A program made the position numbers and the translations under genes. From Bacillus albus (GTDB taxonomy: Bacteria > Bacillota > Bacilli > Bacillales > Bacillaceae_G), in NCBI RefSeq assembly GCF_001884185.1, contig NZ_MAOE01000033.1:42054-106053 (forward strand): 64,000 bases of DNA, in the 5' to 3' direction. The notes under the pieces are model-generated. The model saw nothing but the letters and a program-made list of their open reading frames with translations. It did no database searches and was not told where the DNA came from. This document shows, piece by piece, positions 1-8,392 of the stretch. Each line of letters begins with the position of its first letter. Positions within the stretch are counted from its first letter, which is position 1.

Positions 1-171
1 AATTGCATATCCGCCAATGACTGGACCAAAACTACCAAGTAATTTCGAACCAACCCAAGAACCGATAATACCAGCAATAATATTACCAATTACACCACCT
101 GGTACGTCTTTTCCAGTAATTAAGCTCGCAAGCCATCCTAATATACCACCGACGATTAAAGACCAAATCAT
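1..171 (-). CDS. GlsB/YeaQ/YmgE family small membrane protein, 3' part outside window
   Basis: The minus strand reads MIWSLIVGGILGWLASLI and then continues with Gly-rich hydrophobic segments to the window edge. This is the transglycosylase-associated (GlsB/YeaQ/YmgE) pattern: small integral membrane proteins with GG/GW-rich helices, often linked to stress responses. The ATG is preceded by a perfect AGGAGG seven bases upstream. The C-terminal end is cut by the window start, so about 57 codons are visible of a family that is usually 80-90 residues. The precise role is unknown. Confidence 0.85.
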   Translation of the reverse strand, partial: MIWSLIVGGILGWLASLITGKDVPGGVIGNIIAGIIGSWVGSKLLGSFGPVIGGYAI

Positions 172-343
172 ATAATAACCTCCTTTATATTTCACCAATC
201 AAAATATAATAAGAAACAATTGCTTATCCTTAGTTATGTTACATTTTTCAGTAGTTATTCATACAGATCAACTATTAGATTATTTCAAAATAATGAACCG
301 CCAGTTTTTCTACTCGAGGTTGATGTTATTCGTAATACACATA

Positions 344-1309
344 TTAAGGACAGTCAGGCTTTAATATTGTCCGCATAAACTCTTCTTTAAATGCAGGATA
401 GTTAAAACCAATTGCAATTTTTTGAATTGGTCTATTATCAAATGTTGTTGGCTCGGCTATTTTTCTAAAGTCTGCCACACTTTGTCCTCTAGTTACGTCA
501 TTTGTCGTACTAATCCAAACTGCTCACTTTTTATATTCAAAAATATTATCATTAATAAAAGAAATGAACGGAAGTAAATCATGAATCGGACTTCCAGCAA
601 TACCCGGGTATTCTTTTTTATAAAAGTTCTCATAATAAAAATCAATCATTGGTTTAATAAGTTTCGCCTGCCCTGTTCCTTCTTTATTAATAATATCCAC
701 CATTTCAGGAGTAATTAGTGCTTCTTGCGTTACATTTAGCGGATAAATAGTCGTATTCTTTGCATACTTCATTACAATATTTGCGGCAATTGGATCTCCA
801 TAAAAATTTGCTTCTGATACAGGAGTAACGTTACCAGGAAATAAAAAAGCACCGCCCATAATATAATACGAACATACCTTATCCATTACATTTGGATATA
901 ATAAAAATAACGTCGCCAATGTTGTTAATCGGCCTGTCGCTACAATAATAATATCTTCCGGACAAGGTTCAATTAATTTAATTAATTCACAAAAATTTTC
1001 CCATTTACAAATCCTCATATCAGGTGGAATAATTGGGCCTAGGCCGTGTTCCCCATGAATTTCAGGGAAAAACAAAGGTTCTTCAGCAGTCATCGGCCTT
1101 GCTGCACCCTCAATGATTTTTACTTCTGTAGCATAGTACCTTTCTAAAAAATACACATTTTCCGTTACGATTTCTCGCGATACATTTCCATACTCAGCAA
1201 CAATACCTATAATATCTAATTTACATGTTTTATTTGCATAAATTAAAGCCACCGCATCGTCAATACCAAAGTCTCCAAAAAAGATGATTTTCTTATTAAC
1301 TATCCTCAC
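344..1309 (-). pseudogene. Nucleoside hydrolase (IunH family), broken by an in-frame TGA
   Basis: The first 261 codons encode an inosine/uridine-preferring nucleoside hydrolase, which cleaves the N-glycosidic bond of ribonucleosides. The calcium site GDFGIDDA near the N-terminus keeps three Asp residues and the late GSPIHDLLPF segment keeps the expected His-Asp pair. A TGA at 524-526 follows the sequence FEYKK. After it the same frame stays open for 59 more codons (AVWISTTNDVTRGQSV, then NRPIQKIAIGFNYPAF) to a TAA at 344-346, giving about 321 codons, the normal family length. I infer a nonsense mutation. The start is a GTG very close to the AGAGGGG ribosome site; translation may begin slightly elsewhere. 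The truncated product lacks the last helices and may be inactive. Confidence 0.85.
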
Positions 1310-1374
1310 CCCTCTTCAACATAATCTACTATTATTATTATGTGAAAAAGACAAGGCTGTGAAACGGTGCAAAA

Positions 1375-1402
1375 TAAAAAAGCCGCCTATTTATTGGCGA
1401 CT
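1375..1402 (-). terminator. Rho-independent terminator of the DUF3970 gene
   Basis: An imperfect stem AAG-CGCC / GGCG-CTT overlaps the end of the small gene and is followed on the minus strand by six T. Confidence 0.7.
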
Positions 1403-1575
1403 TCAATCTTTTTATAAGATAAATATGCTAATACATTTTTACTTGAATCGTATTTCGGATTATTTCCTTTTCTCGGTTCTCTCATATGAGTTTTTTCAAA
1501 TCCAGGAATGTCCGGCATTTTCTCCATAAATTCAAGCATTTCTTCTTCAGTTCCTTCAATACGTACGCGAATCAT
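1387..1575 (-). CDS. DUF3970 / YvzF-like small protein
   Basis: A 62-residue soluble protein beginning MIRVRIEGTEEEMLEFMEKM, which matches the DUF3970 (YvzF) small-protein pattern of Bacillus: an N-terminal beta strand, an acidic helix, then a basic stretch around residues 32-45. Function is unknown. A GAGGAAAAG ribosome site precedes the ATG. It is a single gene closed by its own terminator, lying between the broken nucleoside hydrolase and a methyltransferase. Confidence 0.75.
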   Translation of the reverse strand: MIRVRIEGTEEEMLEFMEKMPDIPGFEKTHMREPRKGNNPKYDSSKNVLAYLSYKKIEVANK

Positions 1576-1644
1576 TATTACTTTTCCTCAATTCTCATTT
1601 TCTCTGTACTAAGTATAACCTACTTTGAAAAGACTGCAAGAAAT

Positions 1645-2430
1645 TTATCTTTTTAATGTCACGCTTTTTTTACATACAAACAGTGCCATTTCAGTATAAA
1701 ATGAATCTATTTTATTATTTTCAAATTGAATATGAAAGAATTCTTGCATTTCAACTGGTGTTTTCATCATACATTCTGTTAACTTCATACGTTTCTGCAA
1801 CGGTACATTCATCATATCGCACCACCAGTCAAATTCAAATTTCTTGTCAAAAGTAAGACACGACTGCATTTGCAAACCATTCTTTTCTAACAAGGCAATC
1901 CATTCTGTTTTTTTTAATGCACGTTCATGACTCGGGTCCCGCTTTTTTTCTATAAAATTATAAAATGTATCGTATTCATTATTTTCCGGTGAAACATTAT
2001 CTATTAAAATAAACAACCCATTATCTTCTAACGTACGATTTACTTCATAAATAAACTGTACTGGATTCGTAAAATGATGTGCTGCAATCCGGCATGTTAT
2101 CGTATCAAATGAACGATCAGCAAACGGTAAACTTTCAGCGTTTCCAGCGACAAAAGATACATTTTCATGTCCATTGCTTATAATGAAATTTTTCGCATTC
2201 TCTAACATTTTTTCTGTTAAGTCTAAAGCAACTACTTCTTGAAACAATGGAGCTAATACATTCGCAACATGCCCACCGCCTGTAGCAATATCAAGAAGAC
2301 GATTATTATGACGAGACTCAACTTGTTGAACTACATATTGTAAATCTAGTCCTTTAGCATGAATTTTACTTTTCACATACTTTTCCGCATTATTACCAAA
2401 CTGCTGTTTCACAAGCTCTTCTTTACTCAC
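1645..2430 (-). CDS. Class I SAM-dependent methyltransferase
   Basis: 261 residues with a standard Rossmann methyltransferase core. Motif I is LLDIATGGGHVANVLA at about residues 45-60, an acidic residue at the end of beta2 is VVALDLTEKML, and the post-motif region is SLPFADRSFDTITCRIAAHHF, with the Ubie/YcgJ-type pattern of small-molecule methyltransferases. The substrate cannot be read from sequence. The start is a GTG behind GAAAGAAG. No operon partner is evident: both neighbours are separated by non-coding sequence. Confidence 0.85.
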   Translation of the reverse strand: MSKEELVKQQFGNNAEKYVKSKIHAKGLDLQYVVQQVESRHNNRLLDIATGGGHVANVLAPLFQEVVALDLTEKMLENAKNFIISNGHENVSFVAGNAESLPFADRSFDTITCRIAAHHFTNPVQFIYEVNRTLEDNGLFILIDNVSPENNEYDTFYNFIEKKRDPSHERALKKTEWIALLEKNGLQMQSCLTFDKKFEFDWWCDMMNVPLQKRMKLTECMMKTPVEMQEFFHIQFENNKIDSFYTEMALFVCKKSVTLKR

Positions 2431-2581
2431 ATTATCATCTTCTTTCTATTGTTATTTACATATAGGATTCATGTAATAATTAAAGTTCTCTTTATGTATT
2501 TTCAAATCCTCTTTTCGACTCATTTCTTACTATGCTATCGTATCATCAACCTAATATAGATTTTCCGTTTTATTATGAAAC

Positions 2582-2612
2582 AAAAAAGGCTACGGGAACT
2601 TGTCCCCTAACC
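2582..2612 (-). terminator. Terminator downstream of the 122-residue gene
   Basis: The arms GGTTAGGGGAC and GTTCCCGTAGCC (minus strand) pair with a few mismatches and are followed by six T. Confidence 0.75.
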
Positions 2613-2626
2613 TAACTAAATATCTA

Positions 2627-2995
2627 TTACATTTCTACTTTTTCATATACATCTATATAATATAAATCCTCTTTCAACTTCATAATAACGTCTACTTCGT
2701 TATAAGTAGCCTCACGAGCATGTAAACCAAATTGATCAATGCCAATCCATATCCATCCAGGGGTATGATATAGAACATCTATGTTAAAATAATCTAATTT
2801 AGTAAGCTCCGATTTAATAAATTTATCTTTATTCGCGATTTGTTTATCTATTAAACCATATTCTTTTCCATTTTCCAATAACGATATAATTTTCCCTATA
2901 ATCGGATGTTCACGAACAATAAAATGATATTCCTTTTCCTCCACATTCGCCACAATTAAACGAGAATCAGGTAAATCAGATTTTAAATTCGACAT
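2627..2995 (-). CDS. Hypothetical protein, 122 aa
   Basis: Not recognised. It is a soluble, slightly acidic protein with an N-terminal beta-rich half (RLIVANVEEKEYHFIVRE) and a conserved-looking aromatic patch HTPGWIWIGIDQFG at about residues 77-90. There is no signal peptide or membrane segment. An AGGAGGTGAATAAATAAAG leader supports the ATG. A terminator follows it, so it is probably monocistronic. Confidence 0.6.
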   Translation of the reverse strand: MSNLKSDLPDSRLIVANVEEKEYHFIVREHPIIGKIISLLENGKEYGLIDKQIANKDKFIKSELTKLDYFNIDVLYHTPGWIWIGIDQFGLHAREATYNEVDVIMKLKEDLYYIDVYEKVEM

Positions 2996-3078
2996 CTTTA
3001 TTTATTCACCTCCTTTATGAGTTTTACCAATATAATAACAAATGAATATTCAAATAAAATTAATATAATGTAAAAAAT

Positions 3079-3115
3079 AAAAAAGCTGACTCCCTTTTAG
3101 AAATCAGCCTTTTTA
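3079..3115 (-). terminator. Hairpin after the 38-aa gene
   Basis: Imperfect AAAAAGCTGA / TCAGCCTTTTT arms with A/T tails on both sides; best read as the end of the minus-strand 38-codon gene. Confidence 0.5.
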
Positions 3116-3145
3116 TTTTGATCATCTTTATACTTTTACAAACGA

Positions 3146-3262
3146 TTATAATGTTTCTTTTTCCTCATCATTACCGGAAACTAAATTCCCAATAGCATCA
3201 GTAGTTACTTCGACCACAAATTCACAAATACCTGCGACCACTTCTCCAATCACTTCATCCAT
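3146..3262 (-). CDS. Small hypothetical protein, 38 aa
   Basis: A short ORF with a good ribosome site (GGGGGTAAAAAG) and a clean ATG. It reads MDEVIGEVVAGICEFVVEVT and then an acidic tail ending in EEKETL. The N-terminal two thirds form an amphipathic or hydrophobic helix with regularly spaced Glu, and one Cys. No family is recognised; the codon use and ribosome site make it credible. It could be a small membrane-associated peptide. Confidence 0.5.
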   Translation of the reverse strand: MDEVIGEVVAGICEFVVEVTTDAIGNLVSGNDEEKETL

Positions 3263-3472
3263 CTTTTTACCCCCTTATTTTATGTAACTTATTTGTATTA
3301 TAGAAGGATTTACTTATTTCGAACTATCGGAAAACGTGACAACAACATTACAGTTTTGTAAGCTTTTTCAATTTGTTTAGCTTCTATCCTTTGAAACTCG
3401 AAGTATGAGTAACGAGCATATAGGTCATCATAATAGTATGTAAATTCAACTATGCTAAAGGGGGCGTGTAAA

Positions 3473-3625
3473 ATATACTACGTAAAATTAATTAAAGGTC
3501 AATCTTTTTATGCTTTTGATCATCGTTTCTTTATATCTGAAGAAGAAGAAGTTTCCGAGAAAGTTTATAACTACTTAAGTCGTAATGAATTTTTTGAAGT
3601 ACGTAAAGAAGAATATTCTGCTTAA
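3473..3625 (+). CDS. YqbF-domain-like small protein, 50 aa, with an apparent ATA start
   Basis: The frame YYVKLIKGQSFYAFDHRFF ... EEVSEKVYNYLSRNEFFEV resembles the small YqbF domain (a beta-rich KLIKG module known from Bacillus phage-like proteins). An AAAGGGGG ribosome site sits 8 bases before codon ATA at 3473, exactly where an ATG would be expected. No ATG, GTG or TTG lies in frame near the N-terminus. Either ATA is used as a rare start or an ATG mutated and expression is reduced. A perfect 20-bp terminator follows directly. Confidence 0.55.
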   Translation: MYYVKLIKGQSFYAFDHRFFISEEEEVSEKVYNYLSRNEFFEVRKEEYSA

Positions 3626-3632
3626 AACATAA

Positions 3633-3679
3633 AAAAACATCAAGAAATTATCTACTTGTGATAATTTCTTGATGTTTTT
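3633..3679 (+). terminator. Strong terminator, 20-bp perfect stem
   Basis: AAAAACATCAAGAAATTATC pairs perfectly with its downstream complement across a 7-base loop and runs into T-rich sequence. It can act in both directions. Confidence 0.85.
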
Positions 3680-3704
3680 ATTTTATTTTATTTTATTTTA
3701 TTTA
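3676..3704. repeat. TTTTA pentanucleotide microsatellite
   Basis: Five consecutive TTTTA units plus TTTA directly after the terminator. The remainder of 3626-3927 holds no gene that I can support except the possible leader ORF reported as a finding. Confidence 0.8.
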
Positions 3705-3927
3705 TCCTTACTTTCAATGAACATTTAATCTTACGTTTTTTACATTTTGACTTACTTGTTTTATCAATTAACACATCAAATTTTTGACAAATCAAAAAGA
3801 TTGAAATCCACTCATGAAACACGTAATATAGACTCTGACTCTAAAAAAGTTCGTTACTAATTATACATAAAATAAGGAGGTTTTATATACGAGTTTTTCA
3901 TTTTAAAAGACGGAGAGGTTTTATATT

Positions 3928-5130
3928 ATGTGGCGCAACAAAAATGTTTGGATTGTTTTAATTGGGGAGTTTATTGCTGGTCTAGGGTTATGGCTTGGTA
4001 TTCTTGGTAACCTTGAATTTATGCAAAAATATGTCCCTTCGGATTTCATGAAATCCGTAATATTATTTATCGGATTATTAGCAGGTGTTCTAGTCGGTCC
4101 CATGGCTGGACGCGTCATTGATCAGTATGAAAAGAAAAAAGTTCTTCTTTACGCTGGATTCGGTCGCGTTATTAGTGTTATTTTTATGTTTTTCGCTATC
4201 CAATTTGAAAGCATCGCCTTTATGATTGCATTTATGGTTGCTCTTCAAATTTCAGCAGCATTTTACTTCCCTGCATTACAATCTGTAATTCCACTTATCG
4301 TACGTGAGCATGAGTTATTACAGATGAACGGTGTACATATGAATGTAGGTACAATCGCTCGTATTGCAGGTACTTCACTAGGTGGAATTCTTTTAGTTGT
4401 AATGAGTTTACAGTATATGTATGCCTTCTCAATGGCAGCGTACGCTTTATTATTCTTCTCAACTTTCTTCCTACAATTCGAAGATAAGAAATCAACAACA
4501 CCAAGTAAACAAGCTGCAAAAGATAATAGCTTTATGGAAGTATTTCGTATATTAAAAGGAATTCCTATTGCTTTTACAGCACTTATATTAAGTATTATCC
4601 CTCTATTATTTATAGCCGGATTTAATTTAATGGTAATTAACATAAGTGAAATGCAACATGATCCAACGATTAAAGGGTTTATTTATACAATTGAAGGTGT
4701 CGCATTTATGTTAGGGGCCTTCGTTATTAAACGTTTATCTGACCATTTCAAACCTGAAAAATTATTATATTTCTTCGCAGTTTGTACCGCTTTTGCACAC
4801 CTATCATTGTTCTTTAGCGATATAAAATGGATGTCTCTTACATCATTTGGTTTGTTTGGTTTTAGTGTCGGTTGCTTCTTCCCTATTATGTCGACAATTT
4901 TCCAAACGAAAGTGGAAAAAAGCTATCATGGCCGCCTCTTCTCATTCCGTAATATGTTTGAGAGAGTTATGTTCCAAATCGTTTTACTCGGCACAGGTTT
5001 CTTCTTAGATACGATTGGACTACAATATATGGTACTCATTTTCGGTGTTATTTCATTATTAATTATTTTCATATCGCTATCTAAGCAGAAACAATATGAA
5101 AAACAACCTTCACAATCTGCAAATTTATAA
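3928..5130 (+). CDS. MFS transporter, drug-efflux type
   Basis: 400 residues with about twelve hydrophobic segments. The loop GPMAGRVIDQYEKKKVLL at about residues 57-74 is the MFS motif A region (G-x3-D-R-x-K-R-like, here G-RVIDQYEKKK) between helices 2 and 3. The overall layout resembles the macrolide-efflux/DHA3-type exporters of Bacillus. The second half opens after a hydrophilic linker (residues 190-205). The ribosome site GGAGAGG precedes the ATG. It is transcribed alone and ends in a strong terminator. Substrate unknown. Confidence 0.85.
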   Translation: MWRNKNVWIVLIGEFIAGLGLWLGILGNLEFMQKYVPSDFMKSVILFIGLLAGVLVGPMAGRVIDQYEKKKVLLYAGFGRVISVIFMFFAIQFESIAFMIAFMVALQISAAFYFPALQSVIPLIVREHELLQMNGVHMNVGTIARIAGTSLGGILLVVMSLQYMYAFSMAAYALLFFSTFFLQFEDKKSTTPSKQAAKDNSFMEVFRILKGIPIAFTALILSIIPLLFIAGFNLMVINISEMQHDPTIKGFIYTIEGVAFMLGAFVIKRLSDHFKPEKLLYFFAVCTAFAHLSLFFSDIKWMSLTSFGLFGFSVGCFFPIMSTIFQTKVEKSYHGRLFSFRNMFERVMFQIVLLGTGFFLDTIGLQYMVLIFGVISLLIIFISLSKQKQYEKQPSQSANL

Positions 5131-5137
5131 CATAATT

Positions 5138-5178
5138 AAAGAAGCATGGATTATTAGATTAATCCATGCTTCTTTATT
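5138..5178 (+). terminator. Terminator of the MFS gene
   Basis: A 16-bp stem AAAGAAGCATGGATTA with its perfect complement and a short loop. Confidence 0.85.
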
Positions 5179-5282
5179 ATATAAAACCTTCTTTCTTACG
5201 CTTATTGAAATTATTTAAAGGAGTACCCCCCTCTTATTTTCGAATACAGTACATTAACAAGATATATACAGGAGGTGTGAAA

Positions 5283-5582
5283 ATGTCTGATGGTATGCAG
5301 TTATTTATTATCTTTATTTTTGTATTAGCTCTGTTTAGTATCATAAACTTTTTAGCGATTTCCTTATCTGGACATAACTTTAAAAGAAGAATTATCGCAG
5401 GTTTCATATTTTTATTACTGACCCCTATTATCTTTTTGACTATCACAGCATTCGCTTCTATATTCGATAAAGCTGGATTTGGAGCTGGTGGCCTAGCCTT
5501 CATTGTTGCAATTATATATATTTTAAATGGAATTGTGATCCTACTTTCCTCTTTATTATTCCTCAAAAGAGACATAACATAG
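5283..5582 (+). CDS. Small integral membrane protein, 99 aa
   Basis: Three hydrophobic segments (about residues 6-28, 37-60, 68-93) with very few charged residues. I chose the ATG at 5283 because AGGAGGTG lies 7 bases upstream; the longer open frame upstream has no ribosome site and crosses the MFS terminator. No family recognised. A short hairpin follows. Confidence 0.65.
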   Translation: MSDGMQLFIIFIFVLALFSIINFLAISLSGHNFKRRIIAGFIFLLLTPIIFLTITAFASIFDKAGFGAGGLAFIVAIIYILNGIVILLSSLLFLKRDIT

Positions 5583-5597
5583 ACTATAGTACTCGGT

Positions 5598-5630
5598 ATG
5601 AATCTAACTTTCCATTAGATTCATGCTTTT
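5598..5630 (+). terminator. Terminator after the 99-aa membrane protein
   Basis: ATGAATCTAA and TTAGATTCAT arms with a 7-base loop, followed by TTTT. Confidence 0.7.
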
Positions 5631-5751
5631 CAATTCCCTCTAAATTTTTATATGAAATTAAATAATTCTTTATAAAAATTTAAACTTTTTTTATTACAAT
5701 ATTCGTATCGTATTCGCACGTTTATTAAAAATGAAAAGAAAGGAGTACAAA

Positions 5752-6114
5752 ATGAAAAAGGTTTTATTAATTATTCCATTATTCATCGTTCTACTGAGTG
5801 GCTGTAGCAATAATGATATATACGGCTCTTGGGAAGTCGTTGATAACAAAAATGGGCTTTGCCCTGCATCTTATAAATTTGAAACAGTTGTAAAAGAAGA
5901 AAAGAAAGAAAAAATTGTTCAAAACCTAGTGGAAATGCAAACAACGAAGCAAAAAGAAGATTTATACAAAGGTTCCTTTGTCAAAAATTCTAATGTATAT
6001 CACATTGATTATGGTAACTCGTTTACATCAGATCAAACTTTACAAGTTATCGATGGCAAATTAAATGTATACTTTTATGCAGTGGAAAAATTATGTACAT
6101 ATAAAAAGATATGA
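5752..6114 (+). CDS. Small lipoprotein, 120 aa
   Basis: Residues 1-18 form a lipoprotein signal ending in the lipobox LLSGC, so the mature protein would be anchored by a lipidated Cys on the outer face of the membrane. The mature part is short, begins NNDIYGSWEVVDNK and has Cys residues at both ends of a Lys/Glu-rich core. I chose the ATG at 5752 because AAAGGAG precedes it by 6 bases; an upstream in-frame ATG has no ribosome site. Function unknown. Confidence 0.7.
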   Translation: MKKVLLIIPLFIVLLSGCSNNDIYGSWEVVDNKNGLCPASYKFETVVKEEKKEKIVQNLVEMQTTKQKEDLYKGSFVKNSNVYHIDYGNSFTSDQTLQVIDGKLNVYFYAVEKLCTYKKI

Positions 6115-6129
6115 TTACACTTCATATAA

Positions 6130-6160
6130 AACGCAGAAAATATTTTCTGCGTTATTTTTA
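6130..6160 (+). terminator. Terminator of the 120-aa lipoprotein gene
   Basis: AACGCAGAAAAT pairs perfectly with ATTTTCTGCGTT and is followed by a T-rich tract. Confidence 0.85.
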
Positions 6161-6255
6161 TTTTACAAAGCTAACTCAAAATATTTCCCCTTTTAAATCT
6201 TTAAATTCAAATGTATTATTATATAATAACAATATTTTAATGTGAGGTGCTTTTT

Positions 6256-6453
6256 TTGAGAAGTTTAAGTTCATTAATTGTATCAACAATCTGTTCCATT
6301 ATCCTAATCTTATGGAGTACATTTTTATTTTACGAAAAATTCACGACAGGAAATTCATACTATTGGCTCATTGGTATATTAGGCCTCGTTTTCGTGTTCT
6401 TTTTCATCCAAAATATGCGGGATATACTTAATAAAAACTATAAAACATCCTAA
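6256..6453 (+). CDS. Two-helix membrane protein, 65 aa
   Basis: Two hydrophobic helices (residues 7-25 and 35-53) joined by a short polar loop TTGNSYYW, with a basic C-terminus (NKNYKTS). I prefer the TTG at 6256, which lies 6-7 bases after GAGGTG; a GTG at 6247 is inside that ribosome site. No family recognised. Confidence 0.55.
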   Translation: MRSLSSLIVSTICSIILILWSTFLFYEKFTTGNSYYWLIGILGLVFVFFFIQNMRDILNKNYKTS

Positions 6454-6646
6454 ACCATCTAGAAAGATATAATAGACAGTCCAGTTAACCAATCCTTATT
6501 TACAGCCTCCTTTTCAAAAAAGACTAATCCCTCCTCTAAATTTGTCAATCGTTTTAATTTTCATAAAAAAATGATAAAATGTAACCATGTGTTTTCAGAA
6601 TAATTAAAAACGAAGATAGAAAGCACTGTTTTTAGGAGGGGTTTTG

Positions 6647-7846
6647 ATGACTTACACGTTAGCAACTAGAATGAAAGCATTCCAATCTTCTATATTTAGT
6701 GAATTAGGGGTTTATAAAAAAGAAAAAATTGCAGCAGGTCACAAAATGATTGATTTAAGTATCGGGAATCCTGATATGCCACCTGCTGACTTCGTAAAAG
6801 AAGAAATGGTACATACAGCAAGTAAAAAAGAAAGCTACGGATACACATTAAGTGGGATTCAAGAATTTCACGAAGCTGTAACTGAATATTACAATAACAC
6901 TCATAATGTTATATTAAATGCCGATAAAGAAGTTTTATTATTGATGGGTTCACAAGATGGACTCGTTCATTTACCTATGGTTTATGCGAATCCGGGAGAT
7001 ATTATATTAGTTCCTGACCCTGGATATACAGCTTATGAAACAGGGATCCAAATGGCTGGTGCAACATCCTATTACATGCCTTTAAAGAAAGAAAATGATT
7101 TTTTACCTAACTTAGATGCTATCCCTGTAGAAATCGCCGATCAAGCAAAGATGATGATTTTAAACTTCCCAGGAAATCCAGTTCCAGCAATGGCTCATGA
7201 AGGTTTCTTTAAAGAGGTAATCGCATTCGCGAAAAAGCATAATATTATCGTTGTCCATGATTTTGCTTATGCTGAATTTTATTTTGATGGTAAAAAACCA
7301 ATTAGCTTCCTCTCTGTACCTGGTGCTAAAGAAGTTGGCGTAGAAATCAACTCTTTGTCAAAAAGTTATAGTTTAGCAGGTAGCCGTATTGGTTATATGA
7401 TTGGAAACGAAGAAATTGTTCGTGCACTTACGCAATTTAAATCAAATACAGATTACGGAGTGTTTTTACCAATTCAAAAAGCAGCATCAGCTGCACTAAG
7501 AAATGGCGCTTCGTTTTGCGAGAAAAATCGCGGTATTTATCAAGAACGTAGAGATACTTTAGTTGATGGATTCCGAACATTTGGTTGGAATGTTGATAAA
7601 CCAGCTGGTAGTATGTTTGTCTGGGCCGAAATTCCGAAAGGCTGGACTTCTATAGATTTCGCTTATGCGTTAATGGATCGTGCGAATGTCGTTGTTACAC
7701 CAGGTCATGCATTCGGACCTCACGGAGAAGGCTTTGTACGTATTGCACTCGTTCAAGATAAAGAAGTGTTACAACAAGTTGTTGAAAACATTAGAAATAG
7801 CGGTATTTTTTCTCTTGAAAAAGTAAATGAATTAGTTAAAAATTAA
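6647..7846 (+). CDS. PLP-dependent class I/II aminotransferase
   Basis: 399 residues of fold type I aminotransferase. Visible are the N-terminal DLSIGNPDMPPADF loop, the NFPGNPVPA segment corresponding to the substrate-binding NPxNPTG loop, HDFAYAEF with the Asp that binds the pyridine nitrogen, and SLSKSYSLAGSRIGY with the catalytic Lys. It resembles the AspB/LL-diaminopimelate aminotransferase-like group rather than HisC. The ATG at 6647 lies 7 bases after GGAGG; the TTG just upstream is too close. It precedes a FabZ-like gene by 56 bases, with a GC-rich hairpin in between. The substrate cannot be assigned. Confidence 0.85.
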   Translation: MTYTLATRMKAFQSSIFSELGVYKKEKIAAGHKMIDLSIGNPDMPPADFVKEEMVHTASKKESYGYTLSGIQEFHEAVTEYYNNTHNVILNADKEVLLLMGSQDGLVHLPMVYANPGDIILVPDPGYTAYETGIQMAGATSYYMPLKKENDFLPNLDAIPVEIADQAKMMILNFPGNPVPAMAHEGFFKEVIAFAKKHNIIVVHDFAYAEFYFDGKKPISFLSVPGAKEVGVEINSLSKSYSLAGSRIGYMIGNEEIVRALTQFKSNTDYGVFLPIQKAASAALRNGASFCEKNRGIYQERRDTLVDGFRTFGWNVDKPAGSMFVWAEIPKGWTSIDFAYALMDRANVVVTPGHAFGPHGEGFVRIALVQDKEVLQQVVENIRNSGIFSLEKVNELVKN

Positions 7847-7902
7847 TGGTAGCTCCCCTGCTTAACTGTAGCAGGGGTATTATTCATTGGAGGTACTTTC
7901 AT

Positions 7903-8301
7903 ATGCATATTACAGACACACTTCCCCATCGTTATCCATTTTTAATGATTGATAAAATAACAAATGTAAAACAAGGTGAATCCGTTACAGGATATAAACT
8001 TATTACAAATAACGAGTGGTTTATAAATGATAGTCAAAAACATATGCCTCATATGTTAATTGTAGAAGCGCTTGCTCAGCTTAGTGCATTTGTACAAACG
8101 AGTGACTCTGAAGGACTAGGCTTCCTCTCCTCATTAGATGGGGTTGAATTCCACGGAAAAGCATATCCTGGTGATAAACTGGATTTACATTATGAGCTAA
8201 CTCGTAATCGTCGAGGTTTTATTCTCGGTACAGGTACTGCAACTGTTAACAATCAGCCGATTGTAACGATAGAAAAGCTATTAATATATAAAGCAGAATA
8301 G
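7903..8301 (+). CDS. FabZ-like beta-hydroxyacyl-ACP dehydratase paralogue
   Basis: 132 residues with the hot-dog fold signature HRYPFLMIDKI (catalytic His) and the helix MLIVEALAQLSAF carrying the catalytic Glu, as in FabZ. FabZ removes water from 3-hydroxyacyl-ACP during fatty acid elongation. The sequence is shorter and more divergent than housekeeping FabZ, and it sits next to an aminotransferase rather than in a fatty acid cluster, so it may serve another acyl substrate. The ATG at 7903 lies 8-9 bases after GGAGG. Confidence 0.8.
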   Translation: MHITDTLPHRYPFLMIDKITNVKQGESVTGYKLITNNEWFINDSQKHMPHMLIVEALAQLSAFVQTSDSEGLGFLSSLDGVEFHGKAYPGDKLDLHYELTRNRRGFILGTGTATVNNQPIVTIEKLLIYKAE

Positions 8302-8392
8302 AGACGATGTAATTCTACTGGAATCTATATCTTACAAATTCGTTTTACTAACATGAACAACGTAAATAAATCACTTGGTTAGGGGCAGGAAA

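Noticed and set aside
7848-7881. Hairpin CCCCTGC / GCAGGGG between the aminotransferase and fabZ-like genes
   Set aside because: No T-run follows, so it is not a clear terminator; it may only be an mRNA processing or stability element.
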